From NCBI GenBank assembly GCA_030530825.1, contig JAUMUF010000001.1, positions 186,001 through 250,000 on the forward strand: DNA of 64,000 bases. Reading direction: 5' to 3'. The position numbers and the translations under genes are program-made. Position 1 is the stretch's first letter. Every line of letters begins with the position of its first letter. The DNA is from a bacterium. Its GTDB lineage: Bacteria; Patescibacteriota; Saccharimonadia; Saccharimonadales; Saccharimonadaceae. The notes under the pieces are model-generated. The model worked only from the letters and a program-made list of their open reading frames with translations, did no database searches and was not told the origin of the DNA. Shown piece after piece: positions 48,601-56,550 of the stretch.

Positions 48601-49074
48601 TTGTTTTAGTTCGGAAATAGCGCGGGAGATTTCGCCAATTTCGACGCGCTTAAAAGGAGAATCTTGCGGGATTTGCTCGTGAATCTCGGACAAAATTTGG
48701 TGGAGCGAAATATCGTCGACCAGATTGTCGAGGTTACGATTTATGAAGAATTCGCGGTAATTTTGGATGATTTCGTTGGCGAAGGCGTGGTAGGTGAAAA
48801 CATTGACCTTATGAGAATCCGCGCCGATAAAAGTGGCGAGGCGCTCGCGCATATTTCTCGCGCCCGCATCTGTAAAGGTCATCGCCAAAATGTTGTCAGC
48901 CGAAGCATCAGTGTCGCGTAAAATCTTGGCAATACGAGTTGAGAGGAGTTGCGTCTTACCTGTCCCCGGGCCAGCAATTACGAGGAGCGGACCATCAATC
49001 TGGTCAACGGCTTGGCGCTGTTCTGGGTTGAGCATATTGTAGGCTTTTTGGAAGTTGGTTTCGAAGTCGTTCAT
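45610..49074 (-). CDS. UvrD-family helicase fused to PD-(D/E)xK nuclease
   Basis: 1154 residues. Helicase: QRQAVDQIDGPLLVIAGPGTGKTQLL (Walker A about 33-40), LAMTFTDAGARNMRERL, LLDEYQDTNGAQ (motif II) and MTAYKSKGLEFSHVFMLG (motif V). The C-terminal part has the RecB-like nuclease signature (YLQID, then VIDWKTG). This is the domain order of AddA/AddB/AdnB-type end-processing enzymes, here in one chain. Expected to resect double-strand ends before RecA loading. ATG lies 6 nt after TGATAAAAT. Confidence 0.9.
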   Translation of the reverse strand: MNDFETNFQKAYNMLNPEQRQAVDQIDGPLLVIAGPGTGKTQLLSTRIAKILRDTDASADNILAMTFTDAGARNMRERLATFIGADSHKVNVFTYHAFANEIIQNYREFFINRNLDNLVDDISLHQILSEIHEQIPQDSPFKRVEIGEISRAISELKQALITPAELKKIAEQNSRLDLELLKNLREIDFESIKNKRKEDIIKPFYEKVLLAIGQALSGEMAVSEKIKPNLFYAFEDLRAVLEDEPEKFSTKPFTAWKNAYLGRIGADGKAQPTDFVKNKKLVELADFYQKYEDTLRQNSAFDYNDMILETIRAMENFAELRLMLQEKYQYILLDEYQDTNGAQSRLIELLTDNEIFNGRPNVMAVGDDDQAIMAFQGARSSNMLDFFNRYRDTGLVNLRVNYRSHSKILESAGAIAEQISDRLTQNLPIKIKKDIVAFNDGNFEAPQILRKDFLSQAAEFDWTAGEISKLIQSGVEPNEIAVLSPKHAVLQDFAPHLKYRDVAVNYEKRDNIFEDKTIRALVKISQLTTAIKYENWDKINEIFPEVLSFDFWKLSALEIWKLSWRAEHNPRFWLGEIFETPKSTSTDPTEVPDTEELESVRAVAQFLVQVAIKMDDFSLEQMIDIILGTAKFDDSDFVSPIRAYLSQISEEEYYDTLLNLTVLREHLREFLKEKSSSLRDLAEFAAIYEMAELRIVNTNPHKVSDDAVQLMTAYKSKGLEFSHVFMLGVNNSGWNSDRKGKDGISLPKNLEFVRIKDGGENTRKRLFFVALTRAKTHLYLTNPLKNFSGNNNSRLEFLNEVEEKVGEEKFFIAKNLPTEFQKVEMTENDKLSLQAIENNWHGFYQVKNEKMRDLLRARLDNYRISASHINSFTQVKYGGPQSFFENTILRFPSGENVNSATGSIVHALVSRAQNELRASGNFDSEKIIARASQEAKKYNFGEKDTTEIVKTAQDSLRFIFENRREIFSPDNLAEENFRAAGVVVGEAILTGNIDYLQIDKTAKKITVIDWKTGHIPLDRNDETKIQTSAPKTYNYENQLYVYKILVENSPKFAGYTVTDGVVEFIEPVDGRGFSHRIKFNDLREDFVKLLIRAVYDKVKNFEFEDDISGFSDDLKGIRQYQNQLVREFAKKIGLSEAPLWIFERTKTYLAMIEI

Positions 49075-49086
49075 AGGTCTATTTTA

Positions 49087-50004
49087 TCATTTTTGAAGAT
49101 TATTCTCTATACGTTCATATATGGTTTTTAGATTTTCTGATAGATCGCTTTCCGGTTTATTGTTTATGAGGAAATTTAAGGTTTCTAGCCTCGGCCAATT
49201 AATTACAGCCCCCCATACCTGACTATTACTTATAGTGTATTTAGCTATATTCTCCATGTCGCTATAGGATATAGAGTCTATTCTACTTAGCAAAAAGAAA
49301 AGTCTGTCTGTTTCGTAAAATGACCCACTGGTTGCCAAATTTCTAATTGCTATTTCTTTAAGCTCTTTTTGACTGCTCTTTAAGAGTTCATCTATAAAAT
49401 CCTTGGCACTTTTATTGAATGCGATTTTGAAGCTTAATATATCTAGGTTTGGTAGTGCGTAGCATTCTCTCCTAAGGAATTCTTGATTTTTTATATAATC
49501 GTTGTCATTGGTTAATATATAGAAGCAGCCCTTGCATTCTCTCGCTTCTATAAACTCCAAAAAAGACTCCCAGTTCACCTCATCTCCAATAGTGTGATTA
49601 CTTTTACCTGGAGGATTTCCTAGTATGTGTCTTGTTTTAGCCTTCTCTATAGATGTAGTGGTTAATTTGGTCCGCCCATAGGATAGTTTACTGAATATAT
49701 TATCTATTCTTGATATTTTTTCCGATAAGGCATCACCTATTTTTCTATTTATTTCAGCTAGTTCTTTCGGTTTTTCCCCTAGGATTAACTTAACCTTACT
49801 TGCATCTATACGATAGCAGTTGATTAAATTTTCTTTTAGTATATTTTGATTTCGTATAAACTCTTCGAATATCTGCTGGTTTATAAATACTTCTATATAA
49901 CCTATCTCTACTAAGCTTAGGATTATATCGTAATGATCCAGGTTTACGTCCACTGAATACATATTTAATAGTATATTGGTGTCTATAAAGATATAGTTCT
50001 TCAT
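49087..50004 (-). CDS. PIN-domain ribonuclease (DUF4935-like)
   Basis: 305 residues. FIDTNILLN (D8), a central acidic GDEVNWESFLEF and ILTNDNDYIKN supply the PIN catalytic carboxylates; a helical C-terminus of about 120 residues follows. Probably an RNase of toxin or defence type; no antitoxin-like partner adjoins it. It starts 3 nt after mnmA. It is AT-richer, with many ATA and AGG codons unlike mnmA and the helicase gene, suggesting acquisition. Confidence 0.8.
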   Translation of the reverse strand: MKNYIFIDTNILLNMYSVDVNLDHYDIILSLVEIGYIEVFINQQIFEEFIRNQNILKENLINCYRIDASKVKLILGEKPKELAEINRKIGDALSEKISRIDNIFSKLSYGRTKLTTTSIEKAKTRHILGNPPGKSNHTIGDEVNWESFLEFIEARECKGCFYILTNDNDYIKNQEFLRRECYALPNLDILSFKIAFNKSAKDFIDELLKSSQKELKEIAIRNLATSGSFYETDRLFFLLSRIDSISYSDMENIAKYTISNSQVWGAVINWPRLETLNFLINNKPESDLSENLKTIYERIENNLQK

Positions 50005-50007
50005 AAT

Positions 50008-51108
50008 TTAAACGACGATTCCCCCACCCAAGCATACATTGCCTCGATAAAACACTACGCTTTGGCCTGCGGTAACGGCGCGCTGTTCTTCGCTCAAAGT
50101 AAGTTTTGCTGAGCCCGCCGAGCGCAGGATTTTGTGCGTAGAAGCACCTTGGGGAGTATCTTCAAAAGAAATCTTGGCTTTTACAAGAGGCGCGCGGTGA
50201 CGGATGCGGATCTCGATCTCTTCGCCATCTTTGGCCGGGTCGTTAATCCAATGTAGCGCCGAAACGCTAATTTGATCAGTCCATAACTCCTGTGCGTTAA
50301 TGTCAGTGCTGACAAAAACCTCGTTGGTGTCCATATTTTTGCCACAGACATAAAACGGCAGACCGCCGCCAATATTAAGCCCGTGCCTTTGCCCAAGCGT
50401 ATAAAAAATCGCGCCGTCGTGCCATCCGAGAACCTCACCGGTCTCGCGGTTGATGATTTTGCCTGGTTTTTGCTCTGGGATAAATTGCTTCAAGAAGTCG
50501 CGAATGCCGATTTTGCCAACAAAGCAAATCCCTTGTGAATCCTTTTTGGTCGCGGTGAAAAGCCCTCGCTCTTCCGCCATTTTGCGCACCTCGGGCTTGG
50601 TGAATTTGCCCAGCGGCAACATTGTCCGCCGCATTGCCTCGCCCGAAACTCGGTAAAGGAAGTAAGTTTGGTCTTTGTTTTCATCCTTGGCGCGGATCAA
50701 TTCACCATTTCGAACGCCGGCGTAATGCCCAGTCGCAATAAAATCCGCTCCGTCTTCAAGTGCTGCTTCGAGGAAAAGTTTGAATTTGACCTCTTGGTTA
50801 CACATAATATCAGGGTTGGGCGTGCGGCCGGCGCGGTATTCGTCGATCATATATTGGACGACTTTTTCGCGATAGTCTTTTTCGAAGTCAAAAACCTTAA
50901 AATCAATTCCCAATTGAACCGCCACGCGCTTGGCGTCTGCGAGGTCTTCTGCCCAAGGGCATTTCATCCCTGGTAAATCCTGCGTCCAGTTTTTCATATA
51001 AACGCCAACAACATTATAGCCCTCCTCTTTGAGAAGTGCCGCCGTGAGCGAAGAATCCACCCCGCCGCTCATTCCAACATAAACTGTCAAATCTTTTTTC
51101 GAACTCAT
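50008..51108 (-). CDS. mnmA: tRNA 2-thiouridylase MnmA
   Basis: 366 residues. PP-loop GMSGGVDSS (12-20) and GVYMKNW, catalytic cysteines in PDIMCNQEVKF and KDSQGICFVGKI, then HDGAIFYTLGQRHGL. Thiolates U34 of Lys/Glu/Gln tRNAs using sulfur from a cysteine desulfurase, whose gene lies two genes upstream in the same run. Confidence 0.97.
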   Translation of the reverse strand: MSSKKDLTVYVGMSGGVDSSLTAALLKEEGYNVVGVYMKNWTQDLPGMKCPWAEDLADAKRVAVQLGIDFKVFDFEKDYREKVVQYMIDEYRAGRTPNPDIMCNQEVKFKLFLEAALEDGADFIATGHYAGVRNGELIRAKDENKDQTYFLYRVSGEAMRRTMLPLGKFTKPEVRKMAEERGLFTATKKDSQGICFVGKIGIRDFLKQFIPEQKPGKIINRETGEVLGWHDGAIFYTLGQRHGLNIGGGLPFYVCGKNMDTNEVFVSTDINAQELWTDQISVSALHWINDPAKDGEEIEIRIRHRAPLVKAKISFEDTPQGASTHKILRSAGSAKLTLSEEQRAVTAGQSVVFYRGNVCLGGGIVV

Positions 51109-51110
51109 AT

Positions 51111-51707
51111 TTACCTCAAATAAAATCTAATTATACCAACAAATTCTGACATTGTCAAATACCAACCGCGTGGGCTCAAAAACCAAGTTCGCCCTCGCCA
51201 ATCTGGGTCGATTTTGGCTGGTGCGTTGTGAATTTCGATGTCAAGCCCTTCCAAAGCACGCTTGAATTCTAAAAACGCTCGGCGTTGATGATACGGGCTT
51301 GTGACCAAAATGATGCTTTTCCAGCCCTTTTCTTTGATGATTTGCGCAGAAAATCTGGCGTTTTCTTCGGTGTTGCGGGCGTTTTCTTCGAGCGTGATTT
51401 TTTGGTCAGAAATCCCCATTTTCTTGGCGGCGCTTCTCATTGTTAGCGCATCGCTAATGACATTGGGGTCGGCGTTGGCGCCAGAAAATAACAAGTTTTT
51501 TGCTACGCCTTGGGATACAATTTGTCCGGCATAATTGGCGCGCACCTCTGTATTTCCGCCAGAAATCGCCACAACCGCGTCGCACGGATTCTCGACGCCG
51601 CAAAATTCAGCAAAATCGCTCGGCTGGCGAATAAAAATTGTAATTCCGGCAATCGCCATCACGAAAATCAGCGCCAAAATTCCTAAAATCATTAAAAAAT
51701 TTCTCAT
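51111..51707 (-). CDS. YdcF/DUF218-family membrane-anchored protein
   Basis: 198 residues. N-terminal hydrophobic anchor (about 4-25), then DAVVAISGGNTEVRANYAGQIVSQG, ITLEENARNTEENARF and ILVTSPYHQRRAFLEFKRAL, the DUF218 pattern (SanA/YdcF/ElyC group), linked to envelope or lipid-carrier functions. Gaps of 2-3 nt to both neighbours. Confidence 0.85.
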   Translation of the reverse strand: MRNFLMILGILALIFVMAIAGITIFIRQPSDFAEFCGVENPCDAVVAISGGNTEVRANYAGQIVSQGVAKNLLFSGANADPNVISDALTMRSAAKKMGISDQKITLEENARNTEENARFSAQIIKEKGWKSIILVTSPYHQRRAFLEFKRALEGLDIEIHNAPAKIDPDWRGRTWFLSPRGWYLTMSEFVGIIRFYLR

Positions 51708-51710
51708 TTA

Positions 51711-52886
51711 TTATTTTTTACCTGTTCGAATAAATTCATCCTTGATGATTTTGCACAAAATTTCTGCCGCGCGCCTTGAATTTTCTTCTGTCGAAAGTTT
51801 GCCGAGAGTGATACGCAAACTGCCGTCCGCCTCTTCTGGCGTGAGTCCCATCGCCGTCAAAGTGTGTGATCGCGTGCCTTTGTTGGCGGCACAAGCCGAG
51901 CCGGTGGCAATCAAGACGCCGTTCATTTCTGCCGAAAATACAATCCGCTCAGCGTCAATACCTGGAAAACTGACCGAAATATGGCTGGCGAGTTGCTTCT
52001 TGGGGTTGCCTAAAAAGAAGAAATCTTCATTCTCGCGGAAGTTTTGGCGGAAGGAATTTTCGAAAATCGCCTTTAAATTTCGAAGTCTTTCTACTTCTGA
52101 TTTTCGGGATTTTTCTGCCAAAATCATCGCCATCGCAAAGCCAATTGTGCCGGCGACATTTTCTGTGCCGGAGCGTAGTCCTCGCTCTTGTCCGCCGCCT
52201 ACGATTTGTGCTTCTAATGAGACTTCTCTGTTTGCCCAGAGTGCGCCAATTTGCTTGGGGCCGTAGATTTTGCCCGCGTTTAAGGTTAGCATATCCACGC
52301 CCAAGCGCGAAACGCTGATGTCGAGTTGTCCAACGCCCTGACTCGCGTCGGTGTGGAGCCAAATTGGGCGAGTTTCACCAGATTGAAGCCGACGATTGCG
52401 CTCCGCTCGGACAATCTCAGCGATTTTTGCGATCGGTTGAATAACGCCCGTCTCGTTGTTGGCGAGCATTACGCTGACAATTTTTGTTTTGCTTGAAATT
52501 TTACTTCGAAGGTCGTCAAGATCTACGACGCCATTCTTCAAAATCTTGATTTTTTTCGAAATTCCAGAATTTTCACTCGCTCGAAGCACAGCGTGATGCT
52601 CAAACTCCGCCACCAAAATTTCATCTTCCTTTGACGAGCAAGAAAATGCCAGATTGACGCTCTCTGTTGCGCCAGCTGTAATTATAAGTTCGTCCGATTT
52701 ACCGCCGATTGTGCGCGCGATTTGGCTCTTAGCGTCCTCGTAGTCGCGTCTAACTTGTAGCGCGGGCAGATATGGCGCACTTGGGTTGAAGAATTTTTCG
52801 CTCATATACGGCATCATCGCCGCAAGAACCTTGTCGCTCACGGGTGTTGTAGCGGCGTGGTCAAGATAAATAAAGTCTGATTTCAT
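51711..52886 (-). CDS. iscS: Cysteine desulfurase (NifS/IscS type)
   Basis: 391 residues from ATG 52886 (MKSDFIYLDHAATTPV). PLP-binding lysine in TLNAGKIYGPKQIGALW, HTDASQGVGQ, and the mobile-loop cysteine in ATGSACAANKG. Supplies persulfide sulfur, here plausibly to MnmA. The ATG lies 7 nt after TGCTATACT without a Shine-Dalgarno. First gene of iscS-ydcF-mnmA-PIN. Confidence 0.94.
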   Translation of the reverse strand: MKSDFIYLDHAATTPVSDKVLAAMMPYMSEKFFNPSAPYLPALQVRRDYEDAKSQIARTIGGKSDELIITAGATESVNLAFSCSSKEDEILVAEFEHHAVLRASENSGISKKIKILKNGVVDLDDLRSKISSKTKIVSVMLANNETGVIQPIAKIAEIVRAERNRRLQSGETRPIWLHTDASQGVGQLDISVSRLGVDMLTLNAGKIYGPKQIGALWANREVSLEAQIVGGGQERGLRSGTENVAGTIGFAMAMILAEKSRKSEVERLRNLKAIFENSFRQNFRENEDFFFLGNPKKQLASHISVSFPGIDAERIVFSAEMNGVLIATGSACAANKGTRSHTLTAMGLTPEEADGSLRITLGKLSTEENSRRAAEILCKIIKDEFIRTGKK

Positions 52887-52924
52887 CTTAAACAGTATAG
52901 CATTTTTGGGTTGAAAATTCAAAT

Positions 52925-53323
52925 CTAATGGTTGTGCTTGCGATAAATTTGGCTCAAAACCGCCCTGTGGTAAGCGTTAACCGCAGCGTGAAAATTGGCA
53001 AGTTCTTGCCCTTTTACCTCAAAATATCGTGGACCAGGTTGGATTTTTACCACTTTATCGTTGCGGATTTCATAGCGAGTTGTGATCTGTTGAAGTCGCC
53101 CGTGCCCGTCAGTCCATTCTTCGTGCCAGATCCAACTGTTCTCATTTAGGTTGAAGAATTCTCGTCGCACGCCGTTTGGCGCTTGGCCAAAGATTTTTGA
53201 GCCGACTTTGCTTTCAAGGTCCAACAGTGTTTCGTTGGACTGTTTTTCTAGTGAATTAAAAAATCGTCGCTTTTTGCGATTTTGAAAATAATTTTTGTAG
53301 TAAAAATCCTCGCCGTGGGGCAC
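52925..53323 (-). CDS. Hypothetical protein of unknown function (132 residues)
   Basis: GTG start 53323 overlapping the stop of the upstream gene by one base (TAGTG). Contains NENSWIWHEEWTDGHGRLQQITTRYEIRNDKVVKIQPG, a beta-rich stretch with many aromatic residues, and a helical C-terminus. Co-transcribed with the 53323-53550 gene. No family recognised. Confidence 0.75.
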   Translation of the reverse strand: MPHGEDFYYKNYFQNRKKRRFFNSLEKQSNETLLDLESKVGSKIFGQAPNGVRREFFNLNENSWIWHEEWTDGHGRLQQITTRYEIRNDKVVKIQPGPRYFEVKGQELANFHAAVNAYHRAVLSQIYRKHNH

Positions 53324-53550
53324 TATCGACCTCTGAGAAACGCTTCTGCCTCTTGGCGGGCTTGGATTATTTCTTGACTTTTCTTCAAAATATCTTGTAG
53401 AATATGATTTTCTTGCGGAGTTCTTTCGAATTTTTGGGCAGAAGTTTGTGGTGCGTCAAAAAGACTTGTCGAAATTTCGACCTTTTCTTCCTTTTTCTGA
53501 TACTGTTCGAAATTTGGAATTTGAAAAAGACTTTTATCTGAAATATTCAT
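53323..53550 (-). CDS. Hypothetical protein of unknown function (75 residues)
   Basis: Polar, with a helix near the C-terminus (LQDILKKSQEIIQARQEAEAFL). GGAGGA before ATG and promoter TTGACT, 17 nt, TAAAAT after TGC upstream. Forms a two-gene unit with the next gene; the pair may act together. Confidence 0.7.
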   Translation of the reverse strand: MNISDKSLFQIPNFEQYQKKEEKVEISTSLFDAPQTSAQKFERTPQENHILQDILKKSQEIIQARQEAEAFLRGR

Positions 53551-53627
53551 AATTTCCTCCGCTTAGCAATGATTTTATTTTAGCACAAAATTGGAAAAAA
53601 GTCAATGCGGAAATGGTTTTTGGATAA

Positions 53628-53654
53628 AGAAAAAAGAGGAGAAGGTTCTCCTCT
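53628..53654 (-). terminator. Terminator of the 53660 gene
   Basis: AGAGGAGA and TCTCCTCT around a short loop; TTTTTTCTTT follows on the minus strand. Confidence 0.75.
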
Positions 53655-53659
53655 GTCTA

Positions 53660-54142
53660 CTACGCATCCGCTCGTCTGCCGTTCATTTCTTTAATGAAAA
53701 CTGAAGACAGTTCTTTTACCATCATTTTTTCGGCCATTACTTCAGGTGAACCTATGCCTATCCTTCCTACGTCCGAAGATTCAAAGATTCCGAAGCTCGC
53801 AATAAAGATAACGGCTTTGCACTCTTTAGAGGAGATTATGATTGCGTTATCTACGCTGATGTAATCTATGTTGATTTTATCGAGCGCTTCTTCGCAGAGT
53901 TTCGCGGAAAAGGACATGTCTTTATCGAAGTTCTCGTTTATGTCGGGTCTTGCAACTGTGTCTATAAATGAGTGTACGTCACTTAGGTTGTCTTCAGCCC
54001 TGCGAGACACTGTTCCAACAAAGCCATCGCAAAACAATTGCCTCAGTTTGACTGTGGCGGATTTTAAGCCCTCCTGAGAGACGTTTTCGGTAAGAACTCT
54101 AAATTCTTGGTCTGTAAAGGAATGTTCTTTGGGTTGTGCCAT
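53660..54142 (-). CDS. Orphan protein of unknown function (160 residues)
   Basis: No signal peptide; a central region IDYISVDNAIIISSKECKAVIFIASFGIF gives alternating strands. AGAGGTG before ATG. The gene has one of the best promoters in the window and its own terminator. Not recognised. Confidence 0.75.
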   Translation of the reverse strand: MAQPKEHSFTDQEFRVLTENVSQEGLKSATVKLRQLFCDGFVGTVSRRAEDNLSDVHSFIDTVARPDINENFDKDMSFSAKLCEEALDKINIDYISVDNAIIISSKECKAVIFIASFGIFESSDVGRIGIGSPEVMAEKMMVKELSSVFIKEMNGRRADA

Positions 54143-54189
54143 TTTTTGACACCTCTTTTCTATAAAATTTTATGCCGAAGCATAATTAG

Positions 54190-54218
54190 ATTATATCATA
54201 AGAGTGCGTTTTTGTCAA
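54190..54218 (-). promoter_or_regulatory. Promoter of the 53660 gene
   Basis: TTGACA (54213-54218), 17-nt spacer, TATAAT (54190-54195) preceded by TGA; it overlaps the 3' end of tatD. Confidence 0.85.
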
Positions 54219-54999
54219 TACTAAATAATTTTAGAGTGTTTTGCGTGGTGATTTTGGCGATTTCCTCTTGATTTACCGCTCGTTTTGTGGCTAAATCTTG
54301 CGCCACAAGCGCCGTCCAGGCTGGTTGATTTTTCTTACCCCGCTTGCCTTGCGGCGCGAGATATGGTGCGTCGGTTTCGAGAAGGATTCGGTCGAGAGGG
54401 GCTTTTTCGAACATTTTAAGCAGTTCTTTTTCCTTGACAAAAGTTGAAATTCCGTTTACGCCAATATAAAATCCTCGCTCCAATGCGCGTGAGAGATTCT
54501 CTTCTGAATCTGTAAAACTATGTAAAACACCACGAATTTGGCCGTATTCTTCTTCAAAATTATCCAATATTTGCCAAAAGTCGTCAAACGCATTTCGAAC
54601 ATGAAAACTTACCGGCAAATCTGCCTCAAAAGCGATTTTGAGTTGCTCCCAAAGAACTTTTTCTTGTGCTTCGCGTGGAGAATTTTCATAAAAATAATCG
54701 AGGCCAATTTCGCCAACGGCTACAACATTTTGGTTTTTTGTCAAGTTGCGTAAAATCGGCATATCTCGCTCAATATCAACGCTTTCTGCCTCGTGCGGAT
54801 GAATTCCTACGGCGGCGAAGAGTTGGATTTCTTCGTTCGAATTTTCTTTACAAAATTCCACCGCTCGCGCAGAATTCTCGACATTAACACCAATACACAG
54901 AGCCGCGCAGACGCCCATCTCGCGCATATTTTCAAAAACTTCTTCTTTCGAAAAAGGAAAATCTTGATCGTGGATGTGGCAATGGCTATCGATTATCAT
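54196..54999 (-). CDS. tatD: TatD-family metal-dependent DNase
   Basis: 267 residues. Metal ligands in DSHCHIHD (3-10), GEIGLDY, VSFHVRNA, VLHSFTD and LLETDAPYLAPQG. Typical length and order; involved in DNA repair or fragmentation. Starts 3 nt after metG, a common pairing. Confidence 0.95.
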   Translation of the reverse strand: MIIDSHCHIHDQDFPFSKEEVFENMREMGVCAALCIGVNVENSARAVEFCKENSNEEIQLFAAVGIHPHEAESVDIERDMPILRNLTKNQNVVAVGEIGLDYFYENSPREAQEKVLWEQLKIAFEADLPVSFHVRNAFDDFWQILDNFEEEYGQIRGVLHSFTDSEENLSRALERGFYIGVNGISTFVKEKELLKMFEKAPLDRILLETDAPYLAPQGKRGKKNQPAWTALVAQDLATKRAVNQEEIAKITTQNTLKLFSIDKNALL

Positions 55000-55002
55000 A
55001 AA

Positions 55003-56487
55003 TTATTTTTTAACTCGTGGGTCCTCGGTTTTAATATAAATTTTAGGGAAAAGAATACCGATCTCCTCATCGCGGATCACGCCAGAAGCAAACATTGTCT
55101 CGATTTTCTCGGCTGTGTCGGGCATAAATGGCGCGAGCATTCGCCCGATTTGAAGAATTCCGCCTGCCGAGTGCGCGAGAACTTCCGCGAGGTGATTTTC
55201 TTCATCCTTGCTATCACGCGCGAGTTTAGCAATCTCCCACGGTTTGACGTTTTCAATGTATTGATTGTGAGCGCGAACAAGTGTCCAGACTTCATCCATA
55301 GCCTTGTTGAATTCGAGATCTTTCATATGTTTCTCGTAATTGTGAAGGTCGAATTCATCGCCTTTGATCTCTCCGATCACGCCAGATTGATAGCGTTTGA
55401 TCATATTGGCCACGCGCGAAACGAGGTTGCCAAGATCATTGCCGAGTTCGTTGTTGTAACTTTTTTCGAATTTTTCCCAAGTAAAATCGCCATCGTCGAG
55501 CGTTGGAATGTGGCGCGAGAAATAATATCGAAAGGCGTCGAGACCGTAGTTGTCGATGATTTCGTTAGGGCTGACGACATTGCCGATAGATTTGCTCATC
55601 TTGACGCCACCGCTGGAAATATGTCCATGGACGAGTAAAGTTTTAGGCAGAGGTAAGCCAAGCCCCAAAAGCATTGCAGGCCAGATTCCGGCGTGGAAGC
55701 GCAAGATGTCTTTTCCGATAACTTGAACATTGGCCGGCCAAAATTCTTGCCATTCGAGTCTATCTGGATAGCCAATTACGCTGAGATAGTTGGCGAGCGC
55801 ATCGATCCAAACATACATCACCTGATCTGGATCGCTTGGGACTGGCACGCCCCAAGTTAAGTTTTTCTTTGGGCGAGAAATTGAGACATCTTCCAATCCG
55901 CCGCGCAAGAAATTTAAGAATTCTTTCTTGCGATATTCTGGAACGATTTTCATCTTGTCTGATTCTATTGCTTCGATAATTTTGGGCGCAAATTCTGAGA
56001 TCCTGAGATAATAATTTTCTTCGCTCAATCTTTCAAAAGGAATTTGGTGATCGCGACAAACTCCGCCCTGCTCGGCAACTTCTTTTTCTGTATAAAAAGA
56101 TTCACAGCCCTTACAATACCAACCTTCGTAAGAATTTTTATAGATAAAATTGCCCAATTGCGTCCAAATATACTGCGACGCGCCAATATGATGGCTGTCA
56201 GTTGTGCGGACAAAGTCGGTATAAGTGGTCTTCATCTTGTCCATTAACGCGCGGAAATTTTCAACCGTGCCATCAACATATGCTTGTGGTGTTAGATTTT
56301 GTTGAAGCGCCTTCTCGGCGATTTTGTTGCCATGCTCGTCAGTGCCGACTTGGAAGCGGACTTCGAGACCCTTCGACCTCTGGTGTCGAGCCCAAATATC
56401 GGCGAGCAAATAGTCGAGTGCGTTGCCGATGTGTGGCGCACCGTTTGCGTAAGGAATTGCAGTTGTGATGTAAAGTTTGTTCTTCAT
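55003..56487 (-). CDS. metG: Methionyl-tRNA synthetase
   Basis: 494 residues. HIGNALDY (HIGH motif, about 20), zinc knuckle WYCKGCESF with a later CRDH, WIDALANY, and KMSKSIGNVV. No C-terminal dimerisation/OB domain, so the short form. Starts 10 nt after TGTTATAAT, nearly leaderless. Confidence 0.97.
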   Translation of the reverse strand: MKNKLYITTAIPYANGAPHIGNALDYLLADIWARHQRSKGLEVRFQVGTDEHGNKIAEKALQQNLTPQAYVDGTVENFRALMDKMKTTYTDFVRTTDSHHIGASQYIWTQLGNFIYKNSYEGWYCKGCESFYTEKEVAEQGGVCRDHQIPFERLSEENYYLRISEFAPKIIEAIESDKMKIVPEYRKKEFLNFLRGGLEDVSISRPKKNLTWGVPVPSDPDQVMYVWIDALANYLSVIGYPDRLEWQEFWPANVQVIGKDILRFHAGIWPAMLLGLGLPLPKTLLVHGHISSGGVKMSKSIGNVVSPNEIIDNYGLDAFRYYFSRHIPTLDDGDFTWEKFEKSYNNELGNDLGNLVSRVANMIKRYQSGVIGEIKGDEFDLHNYEKHMKDLEFNKAMDEVWTLVRAHNQYIENVKPWEIAKLARDSKDEENHLAEVLAHSAGGILQIGRMLAPFMPDTAEKIETMFASGVIRDEEIGILFPKIYIKTEDPRVKK

Positions 56488-56520
56488 ATTGCTTATAATT
56501 ATAACATATTTTAAGCGAAG

Positions 56521-56550
56521 AAAAAAGCCCTCCGGTGTGGGAGGGGTTTA
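56521..56550 (-). terminator. Terminator of rsmA
   Basis: CCCTCC (56528-56533) and GGAGGG (56540-56545), then TTTTTTC on the minus strand. Confidence 0.8.

Noticed and set aside
51535-52266. Plus-strand open frame of 243 codons
   Set aside because: Antisense to iscS with no Shine-Dalgarno or promoter; iscS motifs are unequivocal.
54793-55638. Plus-strand open frame of 281 codons
   Set aside because: Antisense to tatD and metG, both with clear catalytic motifs; composition is a reverse-strand shadow.
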